In this document: positions 16,914 through 26,497 of the stretch, one piece after another
How the letters are laid out: the number at the start of each line of letters is the position of its first letter
Position numbering within the stretch: position 1 is the first letter of the stretch
NCBI GenBank assembly: GCA_964392325.1
Contig: CAYMPJ010000001.1
Span: forward strand, 248,001-312,000
Direction: 5' to 3'
DNA length: 64,000 nt
DNA from: CALLPQ01 sp964392325
GTDB taxonomy: Bacteria; Pseudomonadota; Alphaproteobacteria; Caulobacterales; Parvularculaceae
Program-made: the position numbers and the translations under genes
The notes under the pieces: generated by a model
The model's database searches: none
What the model was told of the DNA's origin: nothing
Seen by the model: only the letters and a program-made list of their open reading frames with translations

Positions 16914-19277
16914 CTATGAGCCATCGCTATTCATAGCCATCAGTATACGTTCTGGTGTTGCTGGCGCATGCAACGGCTTGCAATTTTTTTTATCTTTAAT
17001 ACAGGCATTCTTCATTGCGTTAGAAAGAGCAAAAAAGACTGACATACCCAACATTAAAGGAGGCTCTCCGACAGCTTTTGATCGCAAAACTGTTTCCTCG
17101 CGATTTATACCCTCGCGCCACATATTTATCCGCATGTCTAAGGGGCGATCCGACGCTGTCGGGATTTTATAAGTTGAGGGGGCATGGGTCTTCAAACGCC
17201 CTTCCCCATCCCACCAAAGCTCTTCCGTTGTAAGCCATCCAACCCCTTGAATAAATCCCCCTTCAATTTGCCCAAGATCAATGGCTGGATTGAGTGATTT
17301 ACCGCAATCATGGAGTATATCAGTACGCAGCAAACGATACTCGCCTGTTAGGCGATCGATAACAACTTCGCTGCACGCTGCTCCATAGGCGAAATAATAA
17401 AAGGGACGGCCACGCCCTGCACTTCGATCCCAAGAAATTTTAGGCGTTTTATAAAACCCATTTGCAGACAGGGAAACTCTGGCCATATAAGCCCGCAATA
17501 TAAAATTTTCAAATTCTATCTTCTGATCACCGATTTCTATGCACCCTTGTGCAAAGCGCACCTTATCTTCATCCAAGCCTGCTTTTTCAGCCGCAAATTC
17601 AATAAGCCGTTTTTTTATTTTCTTGCATGCATCTAGCGCCGCCATGCCATTGATATCAGTACCCGATGAAGCTGCTGTCGGGGATGTATTGGGCACTTTA
17701 CCGGTATGGGCTGCCGTTATTTTTACCTTTTCAATGCCAACATGAAATTCATCAGCAACCAATTGGGCAATTTTGATATATAAACCCTGCCCCATTTCCG
17801 TGCCGCCATGATTAAGATGTATTGAACCATCTTTATAAATATGAACCAGAGCGCCGGCTTGATTGAGGTGAGTTGCGGTAAAAGAAATACCGAATTTCAA
17901 AGGCGTTAGAGAAATACCGCGATAAAGAATTTGTTGTTTTTCATTCCAATCGGCAATTTCGCGTTTTCTATTATAATAGTCTGATGATTTAGTAAGAGTA
18001 CCGACTATTTCTTCAATAACACAATCATCAACCTTCATATGATAGGGAGTGATATTTCTTCCCGTATTCACATTTTCTGGATCATAAAAATTTATCCGGC
18101 GCACCTCCAACGGGTCTATCTTTAAGTGGCAGGCTATATCCTCAATCACCCGCTCCATGGCCATCATACCTTGTGGTCCTCCAAACCCCCTAAAGGCAGT
18201 ATTGGATACCGTATTGGTTTTACATCGGAAGGACTCGATATCCACATGAGGAAGATAATAGCAATTATCCGCATGAAACATTGCCCGGTCGCAAATCGAT
18301 AATGAAAGATCTGCCGTCCACCCGCATAATGCGGCTTGTTTTATGGAAATTGCGTGTATGCGCCCATCATCATGAAACGCCACATCATACCATATCTTAA
18401 AATCATGGCGTTTACCGGTCATGATAATATCATCATCACGGTCATATCGCACCTTTGCAGCGCGTCCATATCGATTCGCGGCGATCGCAGCGACTACCGC
18501 TGGTAAATTTCCATTGGTTTCCTTACCGCCAAACCCCCCACCCATACGGCGCACCTGAACGGTCACACTATTATGCATCACGCCCAGCGCATCCGCTACC
18601 TTATGTTGTATTTCACTTGGGTGCTGGGAGGAACAATAGATCTCGACATCGCCATCCTCACCCGGAATGGCAAGTGCGGCCTGACCTTCCAGATAAAAAT
18701 GTTCCTGACCACCAATTTCAATATCGCCGTTTAAACGATGGGACACTTTTGAAAGTTCAGTTTTTGCATCACCACGAGACATATGTTGGGGAGGCTCTAG
18801 AAATGACTGAGCAGATAAAGCATCATCAATTGTTAAAATTGCGGGTAAATCTTCGTATTCAATTTTAGCTAATCTGCCGGCGCGCCGCGCCGCTTCAAAA
18901 CTTGTAGCGACAACGGCAAAAAGGCTCTGTCCATAACATTCAACCCTCTCATTTTTTGCGCCAACAGCGAAAAGTAATTCATCGTGAAAAACAGCGCCTA
19001 CATCGTTTTCACCGGGAATATCTTTAGCCGTCAATACACCTATAACACCGGGCGCATTTCGAACTGCATCCAAATTTACGGAGAGAATTTTTGCATGGGC
19101 GCGCTCGCTATAAGCTATATAAATATGCGTGCACTCTTCTGGCACACGAATATCGTCTACATAATCAGCGCTACCTGAAACATGTTTATAAGCGCTATCA
19201 TGGGCCGCACTTTTACCCGGCGTCATTTTAATGTCGTCATTATCAACAGAATTTTTGACGTCAGGGGTGTTCATCAA
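16914..19277 (-). CDS. xdhB: Xanthine dehydrogenase molybdopterin-binding subunit
   Basis: Catalytic subunit oxidising hypoxanthine to xanthine and xanthine to urate. 787 residues. Seen: the aldehyde oxidase/xanthine dehydrogenase N-terminal a/b hammerhead (SADYVDDIRVP), RRMGGGFGGKE for cofactor contact, NTAFRGFGGPQGM carrying the arginine that positions purine, GGTEMGQGLYIKIAQ, and KAVGEPPLMLG holding the general-base glutamate. It overlaps the xdhA stop by 4 bp. The bipartite XdhAB arrangement is that of bacterial NAD-dependent enzymes. Confidence 0.96.
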   Translation of the reverse strand: MMNTPDVKNSVDNDDIKMTPGKSAAHDSAYKHVSGSADYVDDIRVPEECTHIYIAYSERAHAKILSVNLDAVRNAPGVIGVLTAKDIPGENDVGAVFHDELLFAVGAKNERVECYGQSLFAVVATSFEAARRAGRLAKIEYEDLPAILTIDDALSAQSFLEPPQHMSRGDAKTELSKVSHRLNGDIEIGGQEHFYLEGQAALAIPGEDGDVEIYCSSQHPSEIQHKVADALGVMHNSVTVQVRRMGGGFGGKETNGNLPAVVAAIAANRYGRAAKVRYDRDDDIIMTGKRHDFKIWYDVAFHDDGRIHAISIKQAALCGWTADLSLSICDRAMFHADNCYYLPHVDIESFRCKTNTVSNTAFRGFGGPQGMMAMERVIEDIACHLKIDPLEVRRINFYDPENVNTGRNITPYHMKVDDCVIEEIVGTLTKSSDYYNRKREIADWNEKQQILYRGISLTPLKFGISFTATHLNQAGALVHIYKDGSIHLNHGGTEMGQGLYIKIAQLVADEFHVGIEKVKITAAHTGKVPNTSPTAASSGTDINGMAALDACKKIKKRLIEFAAEKAGLDEDKVRFAQGCIEIGDQKIEFENFILRAYMARVSLSANGFYKTPKISWDRSAGRGRPFYYFAYGAACSEVVIDRLTGEYRLLRTDILHDCGKSLNPAIDLGQIEGGFIQGVGWLTTEELWWDGEGRLKTHAPSTYKIPTASDRPLDMRINMWREGINREETVLRSKAVGEPPLMLGMSVFFALSNAMKNACIKDKKNCKPLHAPATPERILMAMNSDGS

Positions 19278-20752
19278 AACACACTTTTATATCCCACAAT
19301 TCGGCTAGAGTCTGGTTGCGATTTTCGCTCTAGAAAATACTTCAATAATAAATTCTTGGCTGTCTGTAGGCGATATTCCGCACTCGCCCTTACATCCGTG
19401 AGGGGTTGGAAATCTATGTCCATGGCCTTCATCGCGGCATGAATGGTTCTTTCTTCCCATGGTTTTGAGAGCAAGGCCTTTTCTGTTGCACTAGCCCGTT
19501 TTGGAATGCCCGCCATTCCCCCAAACGCAATTCGCGACTCAACAACTATCCCCTTGTCGATGCGGATATTAAAACAACCCACCAAGGCAGAAATATCCTG
19601 ATCAAAACGTTTGGAAATTTTATAACAACCCAGCATATCCTCGCTTCCCGGATTAGGAATTTGAATAGATTCAAGAAACTCTCCCGGGGCGCGGTCTTGT
19701 TTTCCATATTCAATATAGAAATCTTCTATCGGTATGGTTCGCCGCGCAGAATCATTGCGCAAAACAAGCTCTGCTCCTAACGCAATCAATGCTGGCGGTG
19801 TATCCCCGATTGGAGACCCATTGGCAATATTCCCGCCAATCGTCCCTGCATTGCGCACCTGCTCGGAACCAATACGCCTGATCAATTCGCCAAAATCTGG
19901 ATATAGATCAGCAATTACTTTGTGGGCATCTGCATAACTTACACCCGCTCCAAGCGTTAGAGCCTCGCCGCTTTTCTCAATCGTCATGAGCTCAGCAACC
20001 TTACCCAGAAAAATTACAACCGGTAAGTCCCGCAACTGCTTGGTCACCCACAAGCCAACATCGGTCGCCCCTGCAATCAATGTAGCCTCTGGATGCGAGT
20101 GATAGAGCGTAGCAAGCTCATCAATACTGCGCGGCACATATGCGCGATGCCCGGCATATTTAACGGTGAGGCTATTATCTTGCCTCAGTTCCGCTAATGC
20201 CAATTGCTCACTTTCATCAAGGGCCTCTTGTTCTGCTTTTTGATCAACACTTTGAGCTTGTATTCCAATATTTTCAGCCGCTTTTAAAATTGGCCCGTAT
20301 CCGGTACACCGGCACAAATTTCCTGCCAATAAATCACACGCATCCCGATAGCGCAGCGAGGCACGATTACGATAGCCTGTATAGAGAGACATAATAAAGC
20401 CGGGGGTACAAAACCCACATTGAGATCCGTGAGACTCTATCATGGATTGCTGAACGAGATGGGCATTTTTCCTGTTGGCACTCAAAGCCTCAACCGTCGT
20501 CACGGCAGCGCCATCCAGACTTGGTAAAAAACGAATACAGGAATTAATGGCTTCGCGTTTAACCGCGCCGTCACGGCTCAAAGAAGACACCATCACAGTA
20601 CAAGCACCACAATCTCCCTCAGCACACCCCTCTTTAGTACCGCAAAGTAACTCATCCTCACGTAAAAATTGCAGCAGAGTTTTTGTTGGCGAAACGGCCT
20701 CGAGAGTTTTTTTCTCACCGTTCAAAAGGAAAGTGATAGCCTGATCACTCAT
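19274..20752 (-). CDS. xdhA: Xanthine dehydrogenase small subunit (2Fe-2S and FAD)
   Basis: Electron-transfer subunit of xanthine dehydrogenase, 492 residues from the chosen start. The plant-type ferredoxin cluster ligands are in LCGTKEGCAEGDCGAC (about residues 36-50). The second cluster is in GSQCGFCTPGFIMSL and LCRCTGYGPIL. The FAD domain has TLIAGATDVGLWVT and AGTIGGNIANGSPIGDTPP. The start at 20752 (MSDQAITFLLNG) follows the uraH stop by a single base; a longer frame to 20818 lies inside uraH and is not conserved. A short acidic linker (SVDQKAEQEALDESEQ) joins the two domains. Confidence 0.95.
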   Translation of the reverse strand: MSDQAITFLLNGEKKTLEAVSPTKTLLQFLREDELLCGTKEGCAEGDCGACTVMVSSLSRDGAVKREAINSCIRFLPSLDGAAVTTVEALSANRKNAHLVQQSMIESHGSQCGFCTPGFIMSLYTGYRNRASLRYRDACDLLAGNLCRCTGYGPILKAAENIGIQAQSVDQKAEQEALDESEQLALAELRQDNSLTVKYAGHRAYVPRSIDELATLYHSHPEATLIAGATDVGLWVTKQLRDLPVVIFLGKVAELMTIEKSGEALTLGAGVSYADAHKVIADLYPDFGELIRRIGSEQVRNAGTIGGNIANGSPIGDTPPALIALGAELVLRNDSARRTIPIEDFYIEYGKQDRAPGEFLESIQIPNPGSEDMLGCYKISKRFDQDISALVGCFNIRIDKGIVVESRIAFGGMAGIPKRASATEKALLSKPWEERTIHAAMKAMDIDFQPLTDVRASAEYRLQTAKNLLLKYFLERKSQPDSSRIVGYKSVF

Positions 20753-20753
20753 C

Positions 20754-21125
20754 TTAGCTCCCACGGTAGGTAGAATAACCAAAAGGCGAAACCAGTAAGG
20801 GCACATGATAATGATCATCGCGATTGGATAATCCCACCCTTAAAATTACGGTATTTAAAAATGGAAATGATTGGTCTTTTTCGCCGGGAGATTTAAAATA
20901 AGCGCCGATATCGAACTCGAATTCGTAATTCCCCTCAACAAACTCATCTCCCTCCATTAGCGGCTTACCGCATCTGCCATCCTCATTGGTCACCGCCTCA
21001 ACCACAAGAGTTCGCTTTTGGCCATCACCGTCATGAATTTCATCAAGACGATAGAGCGCAATACCTACCCCCTTTGCAGGTACCCCCCGGCTTGTATCGA
21101 GAATGTGGGTCGTTACTTTCCCCAT
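20754..21125 (-). CDS. uraH: 5-Hydroxyisourate hydrolase (transthyretin-like)
   Basis: Hydrolyses 5-hydroxyisourate, the product of PuuD, to OHCU. 123 residues. Family signatures seen: HILDTSRGVPAKGV at the N-terminus, the GRC block, FPFLNTVILRV, HYHVPLLVSPFGYSTYRGS at the C-terminus with the invariant YRGS end. It is the first gene of the uraH-xdhA-xdhB-xdhC-guaD operon, with a GGGGGTAGG ribosome binding site just upstream of the ATG at 21125. Confidence 0.96.
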   Translation of the reverse strand: MGKVTTHILDTSRGVPAKGVGIALYRLDEIHDGDGQKRTLVVEAVTNEDGRCGKPLMEGDEFVEGNYEFEFDIGAYFKSPGEKDQSFPFLNTVILRVGLSNRDDHYHVPLLVSPFGYSTYRGS

Positions 21126-21592
21126 GATAACCTACCCCCTATTTTTGAGTCATTTTTGCTATGAGAATTTGTATCAATAGTTCTTTTCATATTTACCAAC
21201 CAGTAAAATAATTTACGCCAGAAAACGCGTCGATACAAAGGTAACAAATTGATACTTCGTCAAAGTGATTTATATCTCTATTTCGCCTGGATAAACTATA
21301 CTAGAATGATGGAATTCAGCAGTTCAGCCATGCAATTCGTCTTCCGGGAACCAACGGCGCCGGGTCAGGAAGACACCTACCCCTCAAAGATAAAGATAAA
21401 CGCTAAAGCTTTGACTGGAATCGTGATTTTATTTTATTGGGCGGCTTTGCCAATAAAAAACTAGGAATAATGCAATTGTTGCATTGCAGCAACTTGCCTA
21501 GCTACAAAAGAAGTGTAAAACGATTTTTTTCTATCCAAGATCCATCGGGGTTTACGGTAGAAATTTTATTGGACACATATCCGGGCGACGGC
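21126..21592. other. Intergenic region between uraH and permease with possible VOC-protein remnant
   Basis: About 467 bp. It should hold the promoter of the minus-strand uraH-xdh-guaD operon and that of the plus-strand permease. An inverted pair GTATCAAT (about 21170) and ATTGATAC (about 21250) could be an operator. The frame leading into the permease (21437-21592) encodes IQDPSGFTVEILLD, which resembles the C-terminal strand of VOC/glyoxalase proteins. This may be a fragment of a decayed gene; the resemblance is short and unproven. Confidence 0.3.
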
Positions 21593-22894
21593 GTGTTAAA
21601 AATAATTTCGACTTTTTTTCGGTTCGAGGAAAACGGAACCAGTCTTCGCCGCGAGATTGTTGCCGGATTCACGACATTCCTAACCATGTCCTATATTATT
21701 TTCGTCAATCCTGCGATTTTGAAAGACGCTGGCATGGATGAAGGCGCGGTTTTCGTCGCGACCTGCCTGGCGGCGGCATTTGGCACGATGATTATGGCAC
21801 TCTATGCCAACCTGCCAATAGCAATGGCGCCGGGCATGGGTATGAATGCCTTTTTCACTTATAGCATTGTCCTTGGTCTTCAGGTTCCCTGGCAAACCGC
21901 ATTGGGCGCTGTATTTTTATCCGGTGTTGGCTTCGTCACCCTTAGCCTAACCCCGGCGCGAAAATGGATCATAGATGCCATACCCAAAGATATTAAATTT
22001 GCTATGGCCACAGGAATTGGCCTTTTCCTGATAATCATTGGGCTGACAAGCACCGGAATTGTTGTCGATAATCCGGCAACTCTTGTTGGTGTTGGAGATT
22101 TGACTAAAACACCGGTCTTGCTGGCCATTATTTGTTTTATTTTAATAGCCGCCTTTGATGCCCGAAAGATACCCGGTGCGATTTTACTGGGTATTCTGGC
22201 CGTCACCCTTCTTGGAAATTTTATGGGAGTCTCAAAATTTGATGGTATTGTCTCGCTCCCCCCTTCAATTGCACCAACCTTTCTCGCCCTTAACATAATC
22301 GAGGCTTTCGATATTGCTCTCATATCGGTCATTATCAGCCTATTATTTATTGATCTGTTTGACTCAACGGGCACCCTTGTCGGCGTTGCCCAGCCCGCCG
22401 GTCTGGTGGATGAACAGGGCCGGGTCAAAAATCTCTCCCGTGCGCTAACAGCCGACTCTTTGGCGACCGTTGCGGGGGCGGGCTTTGGTACATCTTCAAC
22501 AACCAGTTTTGTAGAAAGCGTTGCGGGCGTAAATGCAGGTGGTCGCACCGGCATGACCGCATTTGTCGTGGCTATACTTTTTATATTTAGCCTTTTTCTC
22601 GCTCCTCTTGCCGGTTCAATCCAGACTTACGCAACTGGCGCGGCTCTGGTTTATGCTGGCAGTAAAATGACCGCTAGTCTCTCCAATATTGATTGGCATG
22701 AGCCGACAACATACATTCCGTCAATCATGACCGCTGTGACAATGCCGTTGACCTATTCGATTGCAACAGGCATCGGATTTGGTTTTATCACTTATGCCGC
22801 TATGAAAATTCTTGCTGGGAAATTTGATCGCTCAACAATTGGCATCACTCTTTTAGCAATTTTATTTCTCGCCAAGTTCGCATTTATCGGTTGA
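21593..22894 (+). CDS. NCS2/AzgA-type purine (hypoxanthine/guanine/adenine) permease
   Basis: Proton-coupled nucleobase transporter of the inner membrane, about 433 residues with 12-14 hydrophobic segments. AzgA-type signatures are REIVAGFTTFLTMSYIIFVNPAIL near the N-terminus, MAPGMGMNAFFTY, LFIDLFDSTGTLVGVA and GFGTSSTTSFVES AGV-type substrate-site helix. The start is inferred at GTG 21593 because family members begin about ten residues before the NGT-LR-E block. An ATG at 21470 with AGGA upstream would add 41 residues of unrelated sequence. It sits inside the purine island, so it is the probable inner-membrane uptake route. Confidence 0.88.
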   Translation: MLKIISTFFRFEENGTSLRREIVAGFTTFLTMSYIIFVNPAILKDAGMDEGAVFVATCLAAAFGTMIMALYANLPIAMAPGMGMNAFFTYSIVLGLQVPWQTALGAVFLSGVGFVTLSLTPARKWIIDAIPKDIKFAMATGIGLFLIIIGLTSTGIVVDNPATLVGVGDLTKTPVLLAIICFILIAAFDARKIPGAILLGILAVTLLGNFMGVSKFDGIVSLPPSIAPTFLALNIIEAFDIALISVIISLLFIDLFDSTGTLVGVAQPAGLVDEQGRVKNLSRALTADSLATVAGAGFGTSSTTSFVESVAGVNAGGRTGMTAFVVAILFIFSLFLAPLAGSIQTYATGAALVYAGSKMTASLSNIDWHEPTTYIPSIMTAVTMPLTYSIATGIGFGFITYAAMKILAGKFDRSTIGITLLAILFLAKFAFIG

Positions 22895-22939
22895 GAAAAA
22901 ATAGTCAAAATTTAACTTAAGGAAATTGAGAGTTTTAAT

Positions 22940-25360
22940 ATGGTTTGCCAAATGCAGCGATTTTGTAGTTTTATTCTGTTGAGCGGTATATCGCTTCTCG
23001 CAATCACAAATAATGCCACAGCACAAGATGATCAAATTTTTGACGAGATCATCGTCTCCGCTGAAAAGCGTGATGAAAATTTACAGGAATTATCACAATC
23101 AGTATCCGTTCTAACCGAACGTACACTTGATGTTAAAAATGTTCGCAGCTTCGTTGATTTGAGCGCCCTCTCACCAGGATTGACCGTCAACACCAGCGAA
23201 TCTTTTAAACCTGTAATTTCCATCCGGGGTCTTGGAAATGAGGGCAACCAAAACAATATCGTAAATCCATCGGTTTCTTTCCATTTGGACGGCGTTTATA
23301 TTGCCTCGCAATTTGCTCTGAAAACAGATTTTCTTGATGTCGAACAGGTTGAAGTTTTGCGCGGACCACAGGGCACGCTTTTTGGGCAAAACTCAATTGG
23401 CGGTGCAATTAATGTTACGACCAAACCCCCAAGCTTTGATGAATTCGAAGGGGCTGCCGATATTGCTTATGGTAGCTTTGACCACGTTAATGTCCGTGCA
23501 ACGCTCAATATTCCCCTCAGCAAAAATTTAGCGCTTCGCGGATCTATTAATTTTGTCAATCAGGATGGAACAGCGACCAACGTCACGACAACGGCAAATA
23601 ATCTGAATTTTGCAGAATTTACGAACGTCATTGGCTTTGAAGAATTTGCGTTTCTCGGCGATATATCCCCCATCGGACAAGAGTTTGATGATCTTGATAA
23701 TTTTTCATGGCGCGCGAGATTGCGTTGGCAACCCACCGAAAATTTTGAACTCAATTTAACCGCTCAACAATTTGACCAAAACACAAGCGGCGCAGCGCAG
23801 TTTGGTCTTACTGATCCTACACCGTTACGCGATCAAAATGGTGATCGGCAATTAGCACAAGACTCTCCCAGTAATTTTGAACTGGATTCAGATATTTATA
23901 GTGCTGTGGCAACTTATGAATTACCGGCATTCACTATCAAAGCGCTTGGTAGCTATCAATATAATGATATTGCACAAGCGGTAGATAATGACAGAAGCAA
24001 CAATGCATTTGTCTCAAGTTTTATTCTTGATAATGGCTCATTGGTTGAATCAATTGTTGGGGAGATAAATCTCGTTTCAAATGAATCCTTATTCGGCAAA
24101 CTCGACTGGGTTGTTGGTGCCTTCTACTTTCAGGAAGATGTCGATTTCACTTTCTTCGAGCTCCTTGATCTGGTTGGTGAAAATGGCAATCCGGCGACGC
24201 TACCGAATGGTATTTTTGACCCATTCGATACCAATGATCCAACTTTCCTCTTTGGGTTTGCGCCTGCAGGAACAGATTTAGGGTTTCAATCAGAAGCCTT
24301 TCTTTCTCGTGAAAGTTTCTCCTTCTACGGACAAGGCACATATCGCATTACGGATAGCCTGAGCTTCATCGGCGGTGTGCGTTATTCAAATGATAGCGTT
24401 GATAGCGAGACCTTCAATTTCTTCACCCTTCCAAACGGTGTGGATGGTTTTGTGACCGAGCAAAATGATACGGCCTTTACTGGCCGCGCCGCGATCGAGT
24501 ACCTCACCGAAAATGGGACTCTTTTTTATGCATCCTATACGCGCGGCAACAAGCCCGGCGGTGCTAATCTTACATTTGGTCTGGAAGGAGATGCGGCCCC
24601 TGCGGTTGTTCAACCGACTTTTGGGGAAGAATCCGTGAACGCTTTTGAGGTTGGTCTTAAGGGTGATTTTGTTGGGGGGCGGGTACGATCCAATCTAGCT
24701 GCTTTCTACTATGATTATTCAAATTTGCAGTTTCAAGCCACTGACCCGAATGTATTTCAGGGCGGTGTAGACTCGATTCCCGAAAGTGAGATTTATGGCG
24801 CAGAAGCTGAGTTTCTTGTCGCGCTTACCGAGAACTTAAGAATTGAAGCAAACGTTGCCTACACGGAAGCTGAAATTACCGACGATTTCTTCGCTCTTGA
24901 TAATGTCAATGCGAATAATGCGACCAACGCCCTCTTGGGACAGGGAGAATTCCTGTTCGGACCGGTTATTGAAGCTGCTCGTTTCGCTCAATTAGAAAAT
25001 GTTAATGGCAACCAGTTGGCCAAGACACCGCGTTTTACAAACTCGGTTTCACTAAATTACACATTGCCCCTAACACGGGGTGAAGCCTTTGGGTCTTTCC
25101 AATGGGTAAGACGCGGCGCATTTGAACAGCGCATATTCAACAATCCAATCACAGATGATGTTCCGGCCTATAACCAGCTCAATCTTTTTGTCTCATATGA
25201 TGATGACAAAACGGGATTCGGCGTAGAGTTTGCAGTTCGCAATCTAACCGATAATGATGGTGTAAATGCCCGCTTCACCGATGTTTTTGGCGTTGGCGCA
25301 TCTGCTGATATTTTAATCCCACCGCGTCAATTTATTGGCAGAGTTAAATATCGCTTCTAA
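22940..25360 (+). CDS. TonB-dependent outer-membrane receptor (candidate purine uptake)
   Basis: 806 residues. A signal peptide (ends about ITNNATAQ) precedes a TonB box-like EIIVSAEKRDENLQELSQSVSVL. The plug domain has ISIRGLGNEGNQN, VSFHLDGVYIAS, DVEQVEVLRGPQGTLFGQNSIGGAIN. A long beta-barrel ends in aromatic ...RVKYRF, typical for outer-membrane insertion. It energises import of scarce ligands across the outer membrane. It is 45 bp downstream of the permease and convergent with adenine deaminase. The location inside a purine-only island suggests a purine or allantoin ligand (inference; no close substrate-specific family is recognised). Confidence 0.93.
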   Translation: MVCQMQRFCSFILLSGISLLAITNNATAQDDQIFDEIIVSAEKRDENLQELSQSVSVLTERTLDVKNVRSFVDLSALSPGLTVNTSESFKPVISIRGLGNEGNQNNIVNPSVSFHLDGVYIASQFALKTDFLDVEQVEVLRGPQGTLFGQNSIGGAINVTTKPPSFDEFEGAADIAYGSFDHVNVRATLNIPLSKNLALRGSINFVNQDGTATNVTTTANNLNFAEFTNVIGFEEFAFLGDISPIGQEFDDLDNFSWRARLRWQPTENFELNLTAQQFDQNTSGAAQFGLTDPTPLRDQNGDRQLAQDSPSNFELDSDIYSAVATYELPAFTIKALGSYQYNDIAQAVDNDRSNNAFVSSFILDNGSLVESIVGEINLVSNESLFGKLDWVVGAFYFQEDVDFTFFELLDLVGENGNPATLPNGIFDPFDTNDPTFLFGFAPAGTDLGFQSEAFLSRESFSFYGQGTYRITDSLSFIGGVRYSNDSVDSETFNFFTLPNGVDGFVTEQNDTAFTGRAAIEYLTENGTLFYASYTRGNKPGGANLTFGLEGDAAPAVVQPTFGEESVNAFEVGLKGDFVGGRVRSNLAAFYYDYSNLQFQATDPNVFQGGVDSIPESEIYGAEAEFLVALTENLRIEANVAYTEAEITDDFFALDNVNANNATNALLGQGEFLFGPVIEAARFAQLENVNGNQLAKTPRFTNSVSLNYTLPLTRGEAFGSFQWVRRGAFEQRIFNNPITDDVPAYNQLNLFVSYDDDKTGFGVEFAVRNLTDNDGVNARFTDVFGVGASADILIPPRQFIGRVKYRF

Positions 25361-25367
25361 TGTAAAA

Positions 25368-25397
25368 GTCCTTTAGTGGGCATACCTACTAAAGGAC
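25368..25397 (-). terminator. Hairpin terminator between TonB receptor and adenine deaminase
   Basis: Perfect 10-bp arms GTCCTTTAGT (25368-25377) and ACTAAAGGAC (25388-25397) with a 10-nt loop. Read on the minus strand the hairpin is followed by TTTTACATT, so it probably terminates the adenine deaminase transcript. It overlaps that gene's stop codon and may also act on the convergent receptor transcript. Confidence 0.6.
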
Positions 25398-26399
25398 ACA
25401 TTCATCAATCTGCAATAGCAATTTGGTTTTTCTATTCTCATCCATGTAAGAACCTAAAATGCTATTGCGGGCCAAAACCTTTAAGTCCTCCCCTGTCAGC
25501 AAGAGTGCATCTGTAACTGCTCGAAAATTATCGGCCAGATAGCCACCAAAATAGGACGGGTCGTCAGAATTAACCGTCACTTTTAAACCCAAATCCAGCA
25601 TTTTTTTTAAGGGATGTTGTTTTAAACTATCAACCACGCATAGCTTTAGGTTGGATAGGGGACAAACAGTTAAAACCATCTCTTCTTCAACCAACCGCGT
25701 TATTAGGCCATCATCTTCCAATGATCTATTGCCATGATCGAGGCGGTCTATTTTCAATAAGTCGAGTGCTTCTTTAACATAGTCGGGCGGCCCTTCTTCG
25801 CCGCCATGGGCAAATGACTTCAACCCTTTTTGCCTGGCTGCCGTAAAGACCCGTTCGAATTTTGAAGGAGGATGACCGAGCTCGGATGAGTCGAGACCTA
25901 CGCCTAAAATTCGATCAAGATAGGGGGTTGCCTGATGCAACGTTTCAAATGCGCTTTCTTCCGAGAGATGTCTGAGGAACGATAAAATCAGTTCACTGCT
26001 AATGCCAAATTCTTTTTCACTATCCTCAAGCCCACGCAAAATTCCTTCGATAACGGGCTCGAATGCGACGCCGCGTTCGGTATGGCCTTGCGGGTCAAAA
26101 AATATCTCGGCATGAACACAGCCATCTTGTGCAACGCGCTTCATATACGCTTTTGTTAGCTCGTAAAAATCTTCTTCATTCTGAAGAACGCTCATTCCCT
26201 GATAATAAATGTCGAGAAATTCTTGAAGATTATTAAACGCGTAGGCTTTTTGCACTTCATCTACGGTTTTAAAAGGGATTTCAACTTTATTGCGCTCGGC
26301 AAAAGCCAGAAGCTGAGTGGGCTCAAGGCTGCCTTCGATATGTAAATGTAATTCCGCTTTGGGTAGAGCACGGATGAAACCATCAGATATTAACGACAT
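25389..26399 (-). CDS. Adenine deaminase (adenosine-deaminase-like family)
   Basis: Zinc amidohydrolase of 336 residues. ALPKAELHLHIEGSLEP supplies the first metal histidines, HGGEEGPP the next histidine and catalytic glutamate, LDHGNRS and VTVNSDDPSYFGG the last ligands. The blocks AYAFNNLQEFLDIYY, FFDPQGHTERG, LSFLRHLSEE and GLDSSELGHPPSKF match the Pseudomonas-type enzymes shown to act on adenine rather than adenosine (established for that subgroup). One oddity is HGGEEG in place of the usual HAGEEG. It would feed adenine as hypoxanthine to xanthine dehydrogenase. The ATG has GGAGA upstream. Confidence 0.9.
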   Translation of the reverse strand: MSLISDGFIRALPKAELHLHIEGSLEPTQLLAFAERNKVEIPFKTVDEVQKAYAFNNLQEFLDIYYQGMSVLQNEEDFYELTKAYMKRVAQDGCVHAEIFFDPQGHTERGVAFEPVIEGILRGLEDSEKEFGISSELILSFLRHLSEESAFETLHQATPYLDRILGVGLDSSELGHPPSKFERVFTAARQKGLKSFAHGGEEGPPDYVKEALDLLKIDRLDHGNRSLEDDGLITRLVEEEMVLTVCPLSNLKLCVVDSLKQHPLKKMLDLGLKVTVNSDDPSYFGGYLADNFRAVTDALLLTGEDLKVLARNSILGSYMDENRKTKLLLQIDECVL

Positions 26400-26497
26400 G
26401 ACATATCTCCAATCTATGCAGAATTGCTGATTGGGCAGATCATACTTCGCTAATGAGCATTTACCAAACTATGAAACATCAAATACACAGTTCGGAA

